Shown in pieces: positions 50,001 through 61,193 of a stretch of 64,000 nucleotides of DNA. Positions within the stretch are counted from its first letter, which is position 1. Each line of letters opens with the position of its first letter. The notes under the pieces were generated by a model. The model saw nothing but the letters and a program-made list of their open reading frames with translations, ran no database searches and was not told the origin of the DNA. A program made the position numbers and the translations under genes. The DNA comes from Pampus argenteus (Eukaryota; Chordata; Actinopteri; Scombriformes; Stromateidae), in NCBI GenBank assembly GCA_036937835.1, contig CM072869.1, forward strand, positions 10,700,001-10,764,000, written 5' to 3'.

Positions 50001-53000
50001 TTAGGCAATACTGCAGTTTAAAATCTCAGACAAGAGCACATACACTTGTGGCTGAGTCATATTCAGCTGGTTAAGGATGTCTTTCTGTACGCGGGGGGTG
50101 GCAGTGGCTGTCAGAGCCATCATCGACACATTGGGGAACTTCTGACGTAGTTCACGCAACCTCTTGTAGTCTGGACGAAAATCGTGGCCCCACTGAAAAA
50201 TTTAAGGCCAGAATGATTCACAATGCCAGTTGATTAAGATAAGATAAGCAAAGTGCAGATTGTGTATAAAGCAGAGGAACACACCTGACTGACACAATGA
50301 GCCTCATCTATGACAAACCGGGCCAAAAGGCCTCGCTCGTACAGGTTCTGCAGAGCAGAGATCAGCCTGTTACTTGCGCTCACCTTGAGGAGAAAAAACA
50401 AAACAAAAAAAACATCAATCCTGAGTCACAAAGAAATTATTGTTTTAAAAGCTTTACAAAAGTGATTTAACAAAGCATTTATTATAAACATACAACACAC
50501 AACCCTCACCTTTTCTGGAGTGACATATAGCAGTTTAATGATTGGGTCTTTCCTGGACAGCTGCATATAAATCCTCCCCGCTTCACTGTCACTTTTGTCA
50601 CCCGACAGACTTGTCGCTGGGATCTAAAATGTGGAACATCATAAAAATAACCAATAAACTTTTTAGAGAATAACAACTTCACTACTTCACTCAGATTTAG
50701 CAGACCAGTGGCAGCAAACATACTTACATCCAAAGTGGTGAGTTTCTGGACCTGGTCTACAATGAGTGACTTGAGTGGGGAGATGACCACAGTGACTCCT
50801 GGTGACACGCAGGCAGGCAGTTGGTAGCACAAACTTTTACCCCCACCTACAAATACAAATTACAGAGACATTTGGACACCTTGTGTGCAGCTGTTCAATA
50901 CTTAGGTTCAATAAACGTGCTTCTGTGATGCAAGACCACTACCAACCTGTGGGCATCAAAACGAATGCATCTTCTCCCAGAATTGTAGCATTAATTGCTT
51001 CCAGCTGATTGAACCTGAATTGATGAAGACCAAAACGCTTGTGGAAGATCTTCATCATCTCCTGTGAGTGGGGGAAGTTGAACCCTCTCAGGCGATCATG
51101 GGCAGGGTTTCTATAGGTGGGCTCTGCAATGATATCATTACAATGGTGTCACTAAAAAGGCCATCATTCTACACAATACATTCACAAAAACAGGGTCTGT
51201 ATTTTAGTTCTGGTGTACAGACAACACATACAAAATGAGCTCATTGCACATAGGTAAAGGCTGAAATCCCAAATCCCATGCCGACTTACCAGGGGAGGAA
51301 ATCTTTGAAGGTTTGGGTGTAGGTGCAGGTGTTGCTGGTTTCTTCTCCCATGAGAACTTGCTCAACCCCCCTTTTGTCCCTGTTATAGTGCTTGAGTTTT
51401 GTCCTGACACTGAGGAGCTCTGGGGTTCGTCGAAGTAATCAGGGATATCGGAGTCATTAAAGTCATCTATGTCAAAGTCATCAATGTAAAAGTCATCTGG
51501 TTCTATGTCTCCTGTAGCAGCAGTGACTGACGGGGTATTAGATTTGTTTTGCACAGACGCCTCTGGCCTTTTGGGTGAGAAGAGATCTGATCCATCCAGG
51601 TTTGTGCTTGTGTTCTTAGAGAAATTGTGATATGTTGTAGTGAAGCTGTGGGTTGATGGAGAATCACAGATAATCTCATTTTCCACAAATGTTTTCCCGC
51701 TTACCTTACCATGCAAGGACTTCACATCAGTAATACTGTCACAATGATTATAATCGTCGTCTAAACAGATGACTGAAGATCTCCTGATCTGAGGAGGTTT
51801 TTTTGAGTCCACAGGTACAGAACTGCTGGATGACATTACACTAAAAGTATCACAGCTAAATGAAGATTTTTCTTTAGAGGGTTCAGAAATCACAGTGCTG
51901 TCTGGCTGTTGGATCCTCAATAATGTTTCACCACCAGTTGCAAGAATCCTTTTCCTGGGAGTGAAAGGCAGATAATTGCAATCATTCTAAAATATTATGA
52001 ATATTGTGAATAATAGCCAAGCTGTTTTTAACTTCGATGTACACACCTTTGTGCCCTCTTCAGTAAAAGCTCATTTCCGCAGGACAGCCCTATTAGTTCG
52101 TGTTCAGGGATGCAATCAACCAGAGTGCAAATGGACTCCATGATATTGAAGAGCTGATCATCTGAGAAGTGATCAGAAGAACAGAAAAATACATTTGTGA
52201 TTTGAAGAATAAAACAAGCATATGGTCTGCACAAATAAGTAAAAAGTGTAACACCAACTTGTTTTGCCTTTTGAGTGCTGATCAGAGGGTTCATACAGAG
52301 TCATGACGGGTCTCTTAGATTGCAAAGAATTGTCTCTGCATTCAGCATCAGCTGACTTGGATCTGTTTGAAATAAAAACAATGTTACATCCTGTGAGCTG
52401 CATGGAAAGTGGTATTTTGCTGACAGGTTATATCAAAAGGATTCAGTCATAGATCAACTGGACTTATTTCAGGTAGAGACAGACAAAAAAAAAAGTTTGG
52501 GAATTAACCTAAGAAAACAAGGGAACTTCAATAAAACTAATAACAATGTTTTTATCTTATCATATATTGCGCAGCTTAACAGTAACACTCATTAACTATG
52601 ACCATGAATAAAAATGCAACACATAATTTAACAGTAATCTAATTCACTACTATGTATACACAGTAACTACTGCGAGCAGTGGTAAAATAAATAATATACT
52701 GAAAAGCTAACCTTGTCTCAACCGAAGAATTGGTGTAGGAGATCTCATCAGGGATCGGAGAAGGGGGAATGCAATCAAGCTCATCTTCAAACTCTGAGTT
52801 GTCATTGAGCTCTATTGTCTTTGGGTCAATCCATTTTTTCTTATCATCTAAAAAAGAAAAAAAGAGACTGACTTAACCTAGCGTGTGTTTTGTTTTTTCT
52901 GTACTTCATTGCTTTCCTGACTGGTGTCTGCCCTCAAATGTACAAATAAAAACAGCTTGTTACCTGTGCTTTCCTTGTCTTCCTCACTGTCACTCATAAC

Positions 53001-54271
53001 AGACTTCAGATAAGCAGGAGGACATCTTCTGGTCATTTTAACTGGAGAATCCTCCAGTTCGGAATCTGCTGGATCCCTGATTGGACTGGGTCGTGAAATG
53101 TTGTCAACATTGTCCACCAGTTCATCTGTTTCTATACAGGACAGTCTCTCTGTGGATTTTGATTTTTCTTTACCAGGAGATAACACTGGCTTGTTGCACT
53201 TCCCTGATATTTCTGAACTGAATGAGTCATTTTTTGCTTTGGAGGGTGTTTCAAAGTCATCAAAATCATCCCAGTCATCCACCGGGAATCCTAGAGATGC
53301 ATCAAGACTTGTGGAATTGCTGCCATTGCAGCTAGGTGGGGACACCTTAACAGACACTGTCACTGCTGATGGAGGCTGGACTGCAGGTGAACAGTTACCT
53401 GCAGGGCTGATGGAGTTCGACTTGCAACTGATGATGTTGATTTTGGATTTTTGAGGTCTCTCAAGCTTTTTTGAAAATGTCAAAGGAGATTTAGTCACCA
53501 AACTGTTCTTAGGGACATTGACATTCCTGTTTGTCAAAACATTTGAGCTGATTACCTTGGTCGGGATTTCTACCTTGGTTGTACCTGACAAGGACTTCTT
53601 TTTGAAACAAAATGCCCTGAAAAACAAATATGAATGAGAAATTAGTGACTTTAGCACCACTGACTTTAAGGTGCTATAATCCAGATCTAATTAGTGTCAA
53701 CTTGTTGTCTTTTGCCCACCAAAACTATACAGTACTGGAAAAATGCCTCCAAAAAGAAAGGAGATGGACATGGAGTAAGGAGCCTCAACCACAACGTCAC
53801 TTTATACAACATATCCCATCACTGCACATCTGTATCATTGTATATCTTTGTAAGCTGCTCATAGTAATTTGTATCCTGTACATCTGCAATGAATGCCTCT
53901 GCACTTCTGGTCAGATGCCAATAGAATCTTGTTGTTAAGTACAATGACATGTTCACTGACAATAAAGTTGCATCTAATCTAGTAGTAATACAAAAAACAG
54001 GCGCGCTAAGAGATAAAATGGCCTTTTATGGGCTCTATAGTGCCCATTTACAACTGTTCAAACGATAGTAACAAAGCTAACCCTAAATTACGGCTAGCAC
54101 AGCTGACAGCTCGAGATTAACTACTACTTAGCTTGAGTGCTGTATGTATTGTAGCGTGAGTTCACTTTAGACTTACCCCGGTTTAGATTTAGCCAGAGAC
54201 AGCTTACTCTGGGCAGCATTGCTGTGCCTCGCTAGCTGCTCCTCCAAATTATTTTGAGGAAGCCTGGACAT
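47079..54271 (-). CDS. BLM: BLM, RecQ-like 3'-5' DNA helicase (Bloom syndrome protein), complete
   Basis: A nuclear helicase that unwinds recombination intermediates with topoisomerase III-alpha and RMI proteins and suppresses crossovers. Twenty-one coding exons join without phase conflict: 54177-54271, 52964-53616, 52712-52847, 52259-52362, 52047-52161, 51290-51954, 50947-51123, 50728-50846, 50510-50623, 50285-50383, 50044-50192, 49853-49959, 49465-49625, 49136-49331, 48814-49004, 48576-48720, 48283-48482, 47976-48171, 47730-47852, 47410-47611 and 47079-47280. The product is 1382 aa (human 1417). It starts MSRLPQNNLEEQLARHS. Acidic stretches (DDWDDFDDFE; DFDIDDFNDSD) fill the N-terminal third. 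Walker A TGGGKS is at about 648-653, DEAH at 752-755, ALTATAT in the next exon and QESGRAGRDG at 932-941. Zinc ligands are C993, C1012, C1020 and C1023. Then come the winged helix, the HRDC domain (REEMVQKCLKELTDLCKELG) and a basic tail (GQKRKKAPFFKYSKKKKG). The end, RPFLKPAFSHLG, matches the family. The least certain splice is the weak donor at 52259 (ACAA/GTTGGT), chosen because it keeps phase. Confidence 0.96.
48814..49004 (-). CDS. BLM: BLM exon with the RecQ zinc-binding cysteines
   Basis: Encodes MECRRIQLLAYFGE and FCKEHPDVTCDNC. The four cysteines (993, 1012, 1020, 1023) are spaced 19, 8 and 3 residues apart, identical to the human zinc ligands. The exon ends AAA CCG AAT and the next begins CAA TAC AAG. 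The 93-base intron between them (48721-48813) is a multiple of three and has no stop codon. Confidence 0.93.
50285..50383 (-). CDS. BLM: BLM exon with the DEAH box
   Basis: Encodes NRLISALQNLYERGLLARF then VIDEAHCVSQ. The D-E-A-H motif coordinates magnesium and couples ATP hydrolysis to unwinding. The exon is 99 bases with both ends in phase 0, and the next exon continues WGHDFRPDYKRL, as in all RecQ helicases. Confidence 0.95.
50728..50846 (-). CDS. BLM: BLM exon completing the Walker A motif
   Basis: The previous exon ends VLMPTG and this one continues GGKSLCYQLPACVSPGVTVV, so the ATP-binding P-loop TGGGKS is split by an intron at its first glycine. It goes on ISPLKSLIVDQVQKLTTLD. Lysine 652 is the ATP-contacting residue of the family. 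Confidence 0.95.
53800..53982 (+). mobile_element. 3' tail of a fish non-LTR retroelement in BLM intron 1
   Basis: The string TGCCTCTGCACTTCTGGTCA, then GATGCCAATAGAATC, and the ending CAATAAAGTTGCATCTAATC match the layout of a LINE-type 3' tail I recall from many teleosts (CACTTCTGGTTAGATGC and CAATAAAGTTGAATCTAATC). It lies antisense to BLM and carries its own AATAAA on the plus strand. The 5' part is missing, as is usual for LINE copies. Confidence 0.6.
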
Positions 54272-54479
54272 TGTTGGTATAGAGCTGAGCTAGAGAGTGT
54301 TATCTAGCTGGCTAGCAGTCCTAGCTTAGTTCACGAAGCAGCGGCCAGTTTCTTTAGCTTTGCTCGTGACAGTTGGCAAGAGGCTCGCGCTGAGCTTGTC
54401 CCTTCGTCGGCGGTATTTAATTAAAGTACATTAAACGTAAGACAGTGTTATCTACTAAAGTAGCCGCCGCGTTCATTTC

Positions 54480-54660
54480 AGTTGCCTCTTATGATATACA
54501 GGAAACAGACAACACTCTCGGCGCCAATGATTCAAAACGGATTCCTCATTGGCTGAGATCAAGCAGCGATGAGAATTCTGGGAAATGCAGTCTTTTGACG
54601 TACGTTGCCAAGGTCACCACGTCACTGTGGAAACGAAACTAACTTTTGACACATAAATGG
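54480..54660 (-). promoter_or_regulatory. BLM: BLM promoter region with ZNF143, CCAAT and CRE-like sites
   Basis: This lies 200-400 bases upstream of the BLM start. On the minus strand ACTGCATTTCCCAGAATTC (54573-54591) closely follows the ZNF143/STAF consensus. CAGCCAATGAGG gives a CCAAT box on the BLM strand (54548-54552), and a second CCAAT lies on the plus strand (54524-54528). TTGACGTACG and CACGTCAC are CRE-like cores. No TATA box is seen. The set is typical of a housekeeping, cell-cycle type promoter. Confidence 0.45.
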
Positions 54661-55178
54661 TTGTTACATAATACTAGTTAATTAATAATATATTTATTTT
54701 TGTTTGTTTGTTTGTTTGTCCAGACTGTTTATGAAAAATTTAGTTTTATAATCATGGATAACAACGTGATCATGTCAGTCTGTCTTAATCATTATTATTC
54801 TAGCCATCATATTTAGGCATCTCACAGGCAACTGCAGCTTACAGTAAAGTGTGATAAAAGACTCAACATGGATTCAACATAATTTATTTGTGAAATTGAT
54901 TACAATGAATTGATCAGTATTTCAATGAGAATCACACATATTGATTAATATATCGTTGATTAATATATGGATCAATCTTAGGCATATTTTGTCAGTGTGT
55001 TCATTAGAGGCTTAGACTTAAGTCTACATATTCTCCATTTTGCAAAAATCTACTCAACAATAATGCACTTTAGGCTAATGATTGATTTGATTATATAAAA
55101 AAAGAGCTTGTATCATTAAAAAATATTTTGATTTTGCTCCCTTTTCAAATCTTTTGTAGTTATGCTATCAAGCAGAAA
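54661..55178. other. Short BLM-CTSH intergenic spacer and CTSH 3' UTR
   Basis: AT-rich, with a TTTG tandem near 54703 and no coding exon. AATAAA on the minus strand at 54883-54888 is a candidate CTSH poly(A) signal, which would give a 3' UTR of about 290 bases and leave a spacer of roughly 300 bases before the BLM promoter sites. Confidence 0.5.
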
Positions 55179-58100
55179 TCACACCACCGGGAAAGATGCG
55201 CAGGCAGCTAGTCCACACATGTTCTTCCCTCGTTCAATGAGGAAATATCTGTAAGAGGATCATTGTTGCCATTATACATTTGTTGGTATACATTTAGTAA
55301 TATTTCTTGTATGTGATTAAACAGAAGACTTACCCGTCAGTCCCCCAGTTGGGTCCCCATGAGTTCTTTACTATCCAGTAAGGGGTGCCATTTTCCTCTC
55401 CATACCCAACAGCTAACACTGCATGGTTCACCTTATCTGTGGTCTTGTGGCATTCAGTGCTAAAAACAGGAAGGGAACAGAGTCACAGTTTCAAATTGTA
55501 TTATATAAATATATATTTGTTTTGATTAGGAATGAGGAACTGAACCATTTTTGGTTATAACAGCCTTACAGACAGAAAAGTCCTTTGTTTGAGTGCACCA
55601 GTATGTTGAATCAAATGAAAGACTTTTAAGCCATGTTTTTGCAGACCTTATTTATGACAGTGGCAGTTGTGGGTTAATTTGGCTTTGCCTCTTGACTCCT
55701 GTTTTGTTTACATTTTTGATTCTAGTGCAGGATGTTTCCCAAAATGTGACCCTAATAGATAAAGAAATGATGATAAATGCTCTAGTAAGTGTGGATGTGT
55801 CTAATATGCCAATTTAACAATAACTAAATAATAAAAAGTGCCTGTTTTTATAGTAGCAGTATTCTTGGGGGTTATTGGGCACTAATACACTATTTCATAC
55901 TATTTTGGCATCTCAAATGTGAATTGATGGAACTTATTTGGTGTAATGTTAAGTATGATCAGTGCTGAAAGGGTTATCAGCAAATAAGTCATAAATTAAT
56001 GACAATACTTACAAATTCTCACCAGTCTTAGTTGGAGGAGGCTTTATAATTTTAAGAAATCAGGTTTTGGACTTGTTGAGAGTAGGAGTAATATATACCT
56101 AATATTACCAAATTATATATATATATATATATATGGTACTGTGACTTTCTCTCACCTGGTGTACACGCCCTGTTTGTAATTCATGAAGTCAGAGGTCACC
56201 TCAAAGGCAAAGCTGACAGGATTAAGGTTGGAGACCGCATCCACCATACTCATCTCGTCATACTGAAAAAATGTATCACTCATAGTCACACTCAATACTA
56301 TATAAAATACACCTATTTTGAAGAAAGAAGGCGTTGTTCACTCACCGCTGTTATGTTCACTACTTCCTTCACAAAAGCAGCTGCTCGTTCTGACTGATAT
56401 TTGCAAGCATCATCCTGATTAATACGAAAAAGACATTAAAATCTGTCCTTTCAAAAACACTTTTATAAGTTCATTTGATATATGCTGTAGGATAGCAAAT
56501 ACGTACATAGCCTTTGTATGGGTATTCCTCCTCTGTCATCAGTCCCTTGTTGTACATTATGTATTCAAATGCTTGACTTGGAAGACCGCTAGAAGATAAA
56601 TTAAGAAACATGTGACTGCAGTGATGCACACTGTGGGAGTTACAGGGGTTTCATCAAAAAGTGAAAGATAACATTTGAGTGACTCTCACCCATCACATCC
56701 ATGGTTGTTGAAGTCCTGGGCGCAGTCCACCAGCTGTTGTTCTGACTGAGCAATATGAAAATTAGGTTAAATATCAGTGTAGTTCACTATTACACTATTT
56801 GACCTACAAAGACAAGGAAAAAAGTATTTACCAGTGGTACCAGCTTCCCAGTGGCAATAGCAGTGACAGACTCCAAACAGCCAGTTGTGGAAAAAGTCCA
56901 GCAACTACCACAACCTCCCTTTGGTCAAAAAAAATGAAAAGGCAAAACAATAAAAAAGAGCATCTTGTGAAACAAAAAAATCACATCAGGAAAAGCACAG
57001 GTGTAAATAATAAAATAATAAATATTTCGCTGCTTTAGTTTCAGGGTTCTGGTATTGTGCATCCTGACCCACTATTGTCGTGGCTTACTAAGACATATTT
57101 GGGGGAAGTTATCTGTGTAGGAGCTGCATGTTTCAACATGTTTGTCTTTAGTTTCTGTTCTGCAAATTCCCAAACTGCCAGAGATTATACACACAAAATA
57201 ATGAATTTTAAAAAAGCTTCTTATAGACTTTTTCATATTCTGGACCTGACTACTAAGTTTACTTAAAGAGACATTCTTGTTTCTGAAAAACTGAAAATAG
57301 AAAATATGTGTGTGTGTGTGTGTGTGTGTGAAGGGAAACCTCACCTGATTCTTCACATCTGTTACATAATTTCCTTTCTTTCTCCAATCAATAGAGTCTA
57401 CATGTGGTCCATTGGTGCCCAGAAAGTTCCCTTTGGTAGCAGAGCAGTTCTGTAATAGACAGAGTGTAAAATTAACTAACCATTATGTCCAAAACAAAAA
57501 CACCCTCAAACATTTGTACAGACTGTTTCCTTCATGCATGACCGTCACCTGTGGCTCACTCCAGAGGAAAGACTTTCGAAATTCACTAAATGTCATGTCT
57601 GAAAACTGGTTCAGTCCCACTGCAGGAAGAAATGAAACGACGTTCAACACATTTCACTATGATAAAAACAAAGTGAATTCAATAATAAAGAATTCCTACT
57701 TGTGAAAGAGTGATTTCCCTCATTGTGTTTGTCAATCTTCATTCTGTTCTCAGTGAATATCTGAAATCTGTAGTCGTACTCCTTCGTGTTGTACACTTTA
57801 TTGTGCTGTCAGGAGAGAAGAGTGCTGTTAATGCTTTCAGCCTAATAACTAATTCATTATCATTATTATATTTATAGTTTTTGCTGCACTTTTGAGAAAC
57901 AGAGATTCAAGCTGTGTTACAGTGATTTTATTTTACTTCCTTGTATGCTATCTGTTGACCCGTTTATTTTGCACACACAGCGTTTTTAAACGTACCTTCA
58001 ACATCCATAACTTGAAGTGTAACTCATCTGGAAAAAAAGTTCATTGAGTCAGAATTTATGCGATGGGGGTGAATTAAACAACAAGAAGGAAAGAATGGAT

Positions 58101-58230
58101 GCAGAATAAGTGAAAGTAAAAGAGTTAACACAAATAATAAAACTAACGATCGCAGAAGCTTACCTGATGAAAACAGATGCAACGCAGAAGCTGCAGATAG
58201 TAAAGTTAATAAAAGCAAAGTATTCATCAT
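55179..58230 (-). CDS. CTSH: CTSH, pro-cathepsin H, complete
   Basis: A lysosomal papain-family cysteine protease that acts mainly as an aminopeptidase. Twelve coding exons join in phase: 58164-58230, 57996-58027, 57700-57805, 57549-57619, 57345-57449, 56832-56918, 56690-56745, 56507-56588, 56346-56414, 56156-56262, 55334-55459 and 55179-55248. The product is 325 aa (human 335). It starts with a tandem Met and a signal peptide (MMNTLLLLTLLSAASALHLF). The propeptide carries a complete ERFNIN pattern (E-x3-R-x3-F-x2-N-x3-I-x3-N). EPQNCSAT at 90-97 is identical to the octapeptide mini-chain that gives cathepsin H its aminopeptidase activity. Catalytic Cys133 lies in GGCGSCWTF, His273 in VNHAVLAVGYG and Asn293 in VKNSWG. 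The end is CGLAACASFPVV. Other cathepsins lack the mini-chain, so the assignment is firm. Confidence 0.97.
56113..56134. repeat. (TA)n microsatellite
   Basis: About eleven TA units in the CTSH intron that follows exon 56156-56262. Confidence 0.85.
57307..57330 (-). repeat. CTSH: (CA)n tract just after a CTSH splice donor
   Basis: TG units on the plus strand, so CA on the CTSH strand. The tract begins 14 bases into the intron after the GTGAGG donor of exon 57345-57449, which encodes most of the mini-chain and the start of the mature enzyme. Confidence 0.9.
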
Positions 58231-58345
58231 AACTTCACTCGTGAAATCTTCGGTGAAGATGAAGTGAAGTAGATGAGAAAGTCACGAGGTAAAGTTGTCT
58301 GTTCAAATTCCCCTACTGACATCTATAAAAGACGTCAGTGAACGA
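58231..58345 (-). promoter_or_regulatory. CTSH: Probable CTSH proximal promoter and 5' UTR
   Basis: On the CTSH strand CACTGACGTCTTTTATAGAT places a CRE core (TGACGTC) directly before a weak TATA-like TTTTATAG, about 95 bases upstream of the start codon. The spacing fits a core promoter with a 5' UTR of roughly 60-70 bases. The TATA match is poor, so confidence is low. Confidence 0.3.
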
Positions 58346-59240
58346 ATCACCTAGTCAGAATCAAATAACATAACCATAAACTTTTCGAAAAACACCTTAA
58401 CATTTATTGAGATGACCTCCAAAAATCTCGTTTTTTTTTTTTTTTGCAGGTTTAAGCGTATTAAGAAATTATATTGGTGAAATTAACGACAAGATCAGGG
58501 CTCATTTGATCATGTTTAGACGCATTTGTTGACGCCAAACATGACTTCATGAAAATAAGTGATTTTTACATACTTTTTTAGTAATTTAATGGAGAAATAA
58601 GGATGTAATAAAAAAAATGACATGTCTGAGTAAAATAATAATGTTTTGGTTCGAAGGATATGTTTGACTTTCTGTTTTATTGTTTTGGTTTCCTTCACTT
58701 CCTGTTTGTGTTCATTCTAGTTGCCTTTACTCTTCCTGATCACCTGTTGTTTTCACCTGTGTCTTGTTAGCGCCCTCCCTCGTGTGTGTGTGTGTGTGTA
58801 TATATAAGTCTGTTCTTTGTGTCTTTGCTAGATTGTCTGCATCCTTTGAATAACTTTCTGGCGTGTTTGTTACCTGGTTTGTTCTTCTATATACTGTAAG
58901 ACAAACCAAAATATCAGTCTTAATATGTTAAAACAAATATACTCATTAATTAAAGCACACAGACACTGAATATCTACTATATGTAAGTGCTTCTAACAAT
59001 ATTGTTTCACCTGTAACTCTGTCAGCTTTTACTGACACATTATGACTTAAAAATATTTTGGTTTAAGCATTGTCCAGAACAAAGTAATTTACCATAATTA
59101 TGTAGTAAAAAACTTGCTAGGACCGAGGTGCTGGTAATGTTAAATAGCTTCAGACTACATTTTACTTTATACTGAGTGAGCATGTCACTGATAGATGATC
59201 TACAAAAACACTTGAGACAAAATGCCCCTGAGATAATGGA
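58346..59240. other. CTSH-RASGRF1 intergenic spacer
   Basis: AT-rich sequence with a poly(T) run at about 58431-58445 and the repeat fragment at 58690-58880. The short open frames have no coding-type codon use. I see no gene. Confidence 0.6.
58690..58880 (+). repeat. Dispersed fish repeat fragment with (TG)n
   Basis: CACTTCCTGTTTGTGTTC, TTTTCACCTGTGTCTTGTTAG, a TG run, TATATATAAGTCTG and TTTGCTAGATTGTCTGC follow in the order I recall from a frequent teleost repeat. Ends are not defined and the class (retroelement leader or other) is unknown. Confidence 0.4.
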
Positions 59241-61193
59241 TTTATTAGCAAGAGGTAACTGGGAAACATATTTTGTTTATCATCAGTATATCTTTCTCCT
59301 TTTTTTTTCTCTTTTCTTACAAAACTGGGAATATTTCTTTAGGTCTGGAAACATGAGGGTTTGAAAGATAATTTTCATACCACTGGGTATTGCTAACAGC
59401 AAAATGTTTATTTGTTTATATATCTGTTTATAAGAGTATGTGCATGTATAATTGTATACAGTATAAGTATATAGTATTATTATTCTGTGTGAAGGTGTTG
59501 CATGCCTGCCACATGAGCTTCAAAAGTGTAATGTACATACACAGTAAAAATACATACAAATATTCACAGAATAAGCACTACATTACTATATTCCTGCTAA
59601 CAGAAATGGTTATAGACAGGATTACAGTATAAATGCAAAACACTTTGAAGTTGTTTTCCTACCTCTAAGTCATGGTTTCAAGACCACACCGTTTTGTGTT
59701 TAAGCTTGAGATACATTTTTTTTTTTTTTAAAGGATTACACTGTTCCACATTGAGAAATATGCAAGGTTGCATGTACAAAGTGTACAGCACATCTCAGTG
59801 AGGTGAATTAACAACAAGTACAAAATACTTTCCCATGTTCATATAAAGAGCAGGTCACTCTCTTTTATACTACTACAAAAATAGTGTTTGAATGCTGCAG
59901 GCAAAAGGTCATTCACATATGTTTTTATCATATCATTAAACAGCAATGCATATAACAAAGTGATATACAGTCACGTTCCACAATCACTGGAACAGCAAAA
60001 AGGACAGATTGTCTTTTAATTACAGAAGAGCAACAACCCTTTACTCTACAGAAGTATCGCCGAACCTGAAGGTACAAACACTTACCACCGCGTATGATCT
60101 TTTTTCATGAGTTTGAGTTTGAACTTAAAAACCAAAGTTAAAAGAAATCTGAACAAAAGCAAAACCCACTTTATTGTACTAGCAAACTCCAGGTGTAACA
60201 GTAACTTCAGAAAAAGTAATGGTGGGATCCAAGGTAAGTTTGGGTCCTCTGACAACAAGCTAAGAAAGGACTTTATCACTTGACAACAAATGAAAAGACA
60301 CTTCAGTTTTTGTCAGTTTTTGGTTAATGATGACATTTATCTTAGAGCAGAGGTTCCCAACCTGTTAATGGGCCTTGGAATGTTTGCTATTGAGCTGCAA
60401 TGATAGTGCAGTACTCATGGTTACGTACCCAAAAACAATATATTGGTTTTAAATTATGAATTAAAGAAGCTTATCAGTAAGTAGTATTATTTTAATTTAA
60501 GTAAGCAAAATGAGAAACAGAGCTTTGGTTTCAATTTAGTCTGTCCCATCAGTTGGTCCAGAATGCAACTGTTGGTATAAAAATGGTCCAAGGTGCAAAA
60601 AAAAAAAAAAAAGGTTGGAAACCCCTGTCTTAGACTAGTGACCAGAAATGAAGAAACAAATTCCTCTTGTTTTGGTTTGGGAAGCACAGAGAAGGTTATA
60701 CTTCAGAGACCTCGCCATTATCTCCACTAAACATAGTGCCCAAATTCTCTGTGCTCTTTTACCTGATTTGATGCAGTTATATTTTTACAATGCTACAGTG
60801 GTTGCGGAGAAACTCAGCCATTGATAAAAGTCAAGCAAAGATAACAAGGACCGGCAGCGAGTGCTCAGAAAGTGCAAAGTCGACATAGTATGAGACGATG
60901 CAAAATAACTTCATTGGTCACAAAGATTTGGTTGCAAAGCGACCTCTGTTATTATGCTTGACATACCCCAAAGAAAGACATTTTTAAAAAAAATCCTAAA
61001 AGCAGGTGGTATCATGGCAACTGTAACAAACAAAAATTATACATTGAAATGTTTGATGTTGTGAAACAACCTTAAACGTCTACAGTACAGAAGAGCAAAT
61101 ATCTTAAACATGTACAATTATACAAAAGCTGATGTGTATGTTAACTGATGTGTAATATTAACAGAGAAATAACGTGGAGGGCAATCTTCCCCA
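59241..61193 (-). other. RASGRF1: Probable RASGRF1 3' untranslated region
   Basis: Minus-strand AATAAA signals lie at 59407-59412 and 59241-59246, 1.8-1.95 kb past the RASGRF1 stop. Between them and the stop no other gene is visible, only AT-rich sequence and an inserted hAT-like MITE (60348-60627). The true end is not fixed by sequence alone. Confidence 0.4.
60348..60627. mobile_element. 280-bp hAT-like MITE
   Basis: The left end is CAGAGGTTCCCAACCT and the right end read on the other strand is CAGGGGTTTCCAACCT. It is flanked by TCTTAGAG and TCTTAGAC, an 8-base target duplication with one mismatch, the hallmark of hAT elements. There is no transposase. It lies in the presumed RASGRF1 3' UTR. 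Confidence 0.85.

Noticed and set aside
53098..53454. 118-codon plus-strand open frame
   Set aside because: It is antisense to the large acidic exon of BLM; the serine-rich look is the mirror of Asp/Glu codons.
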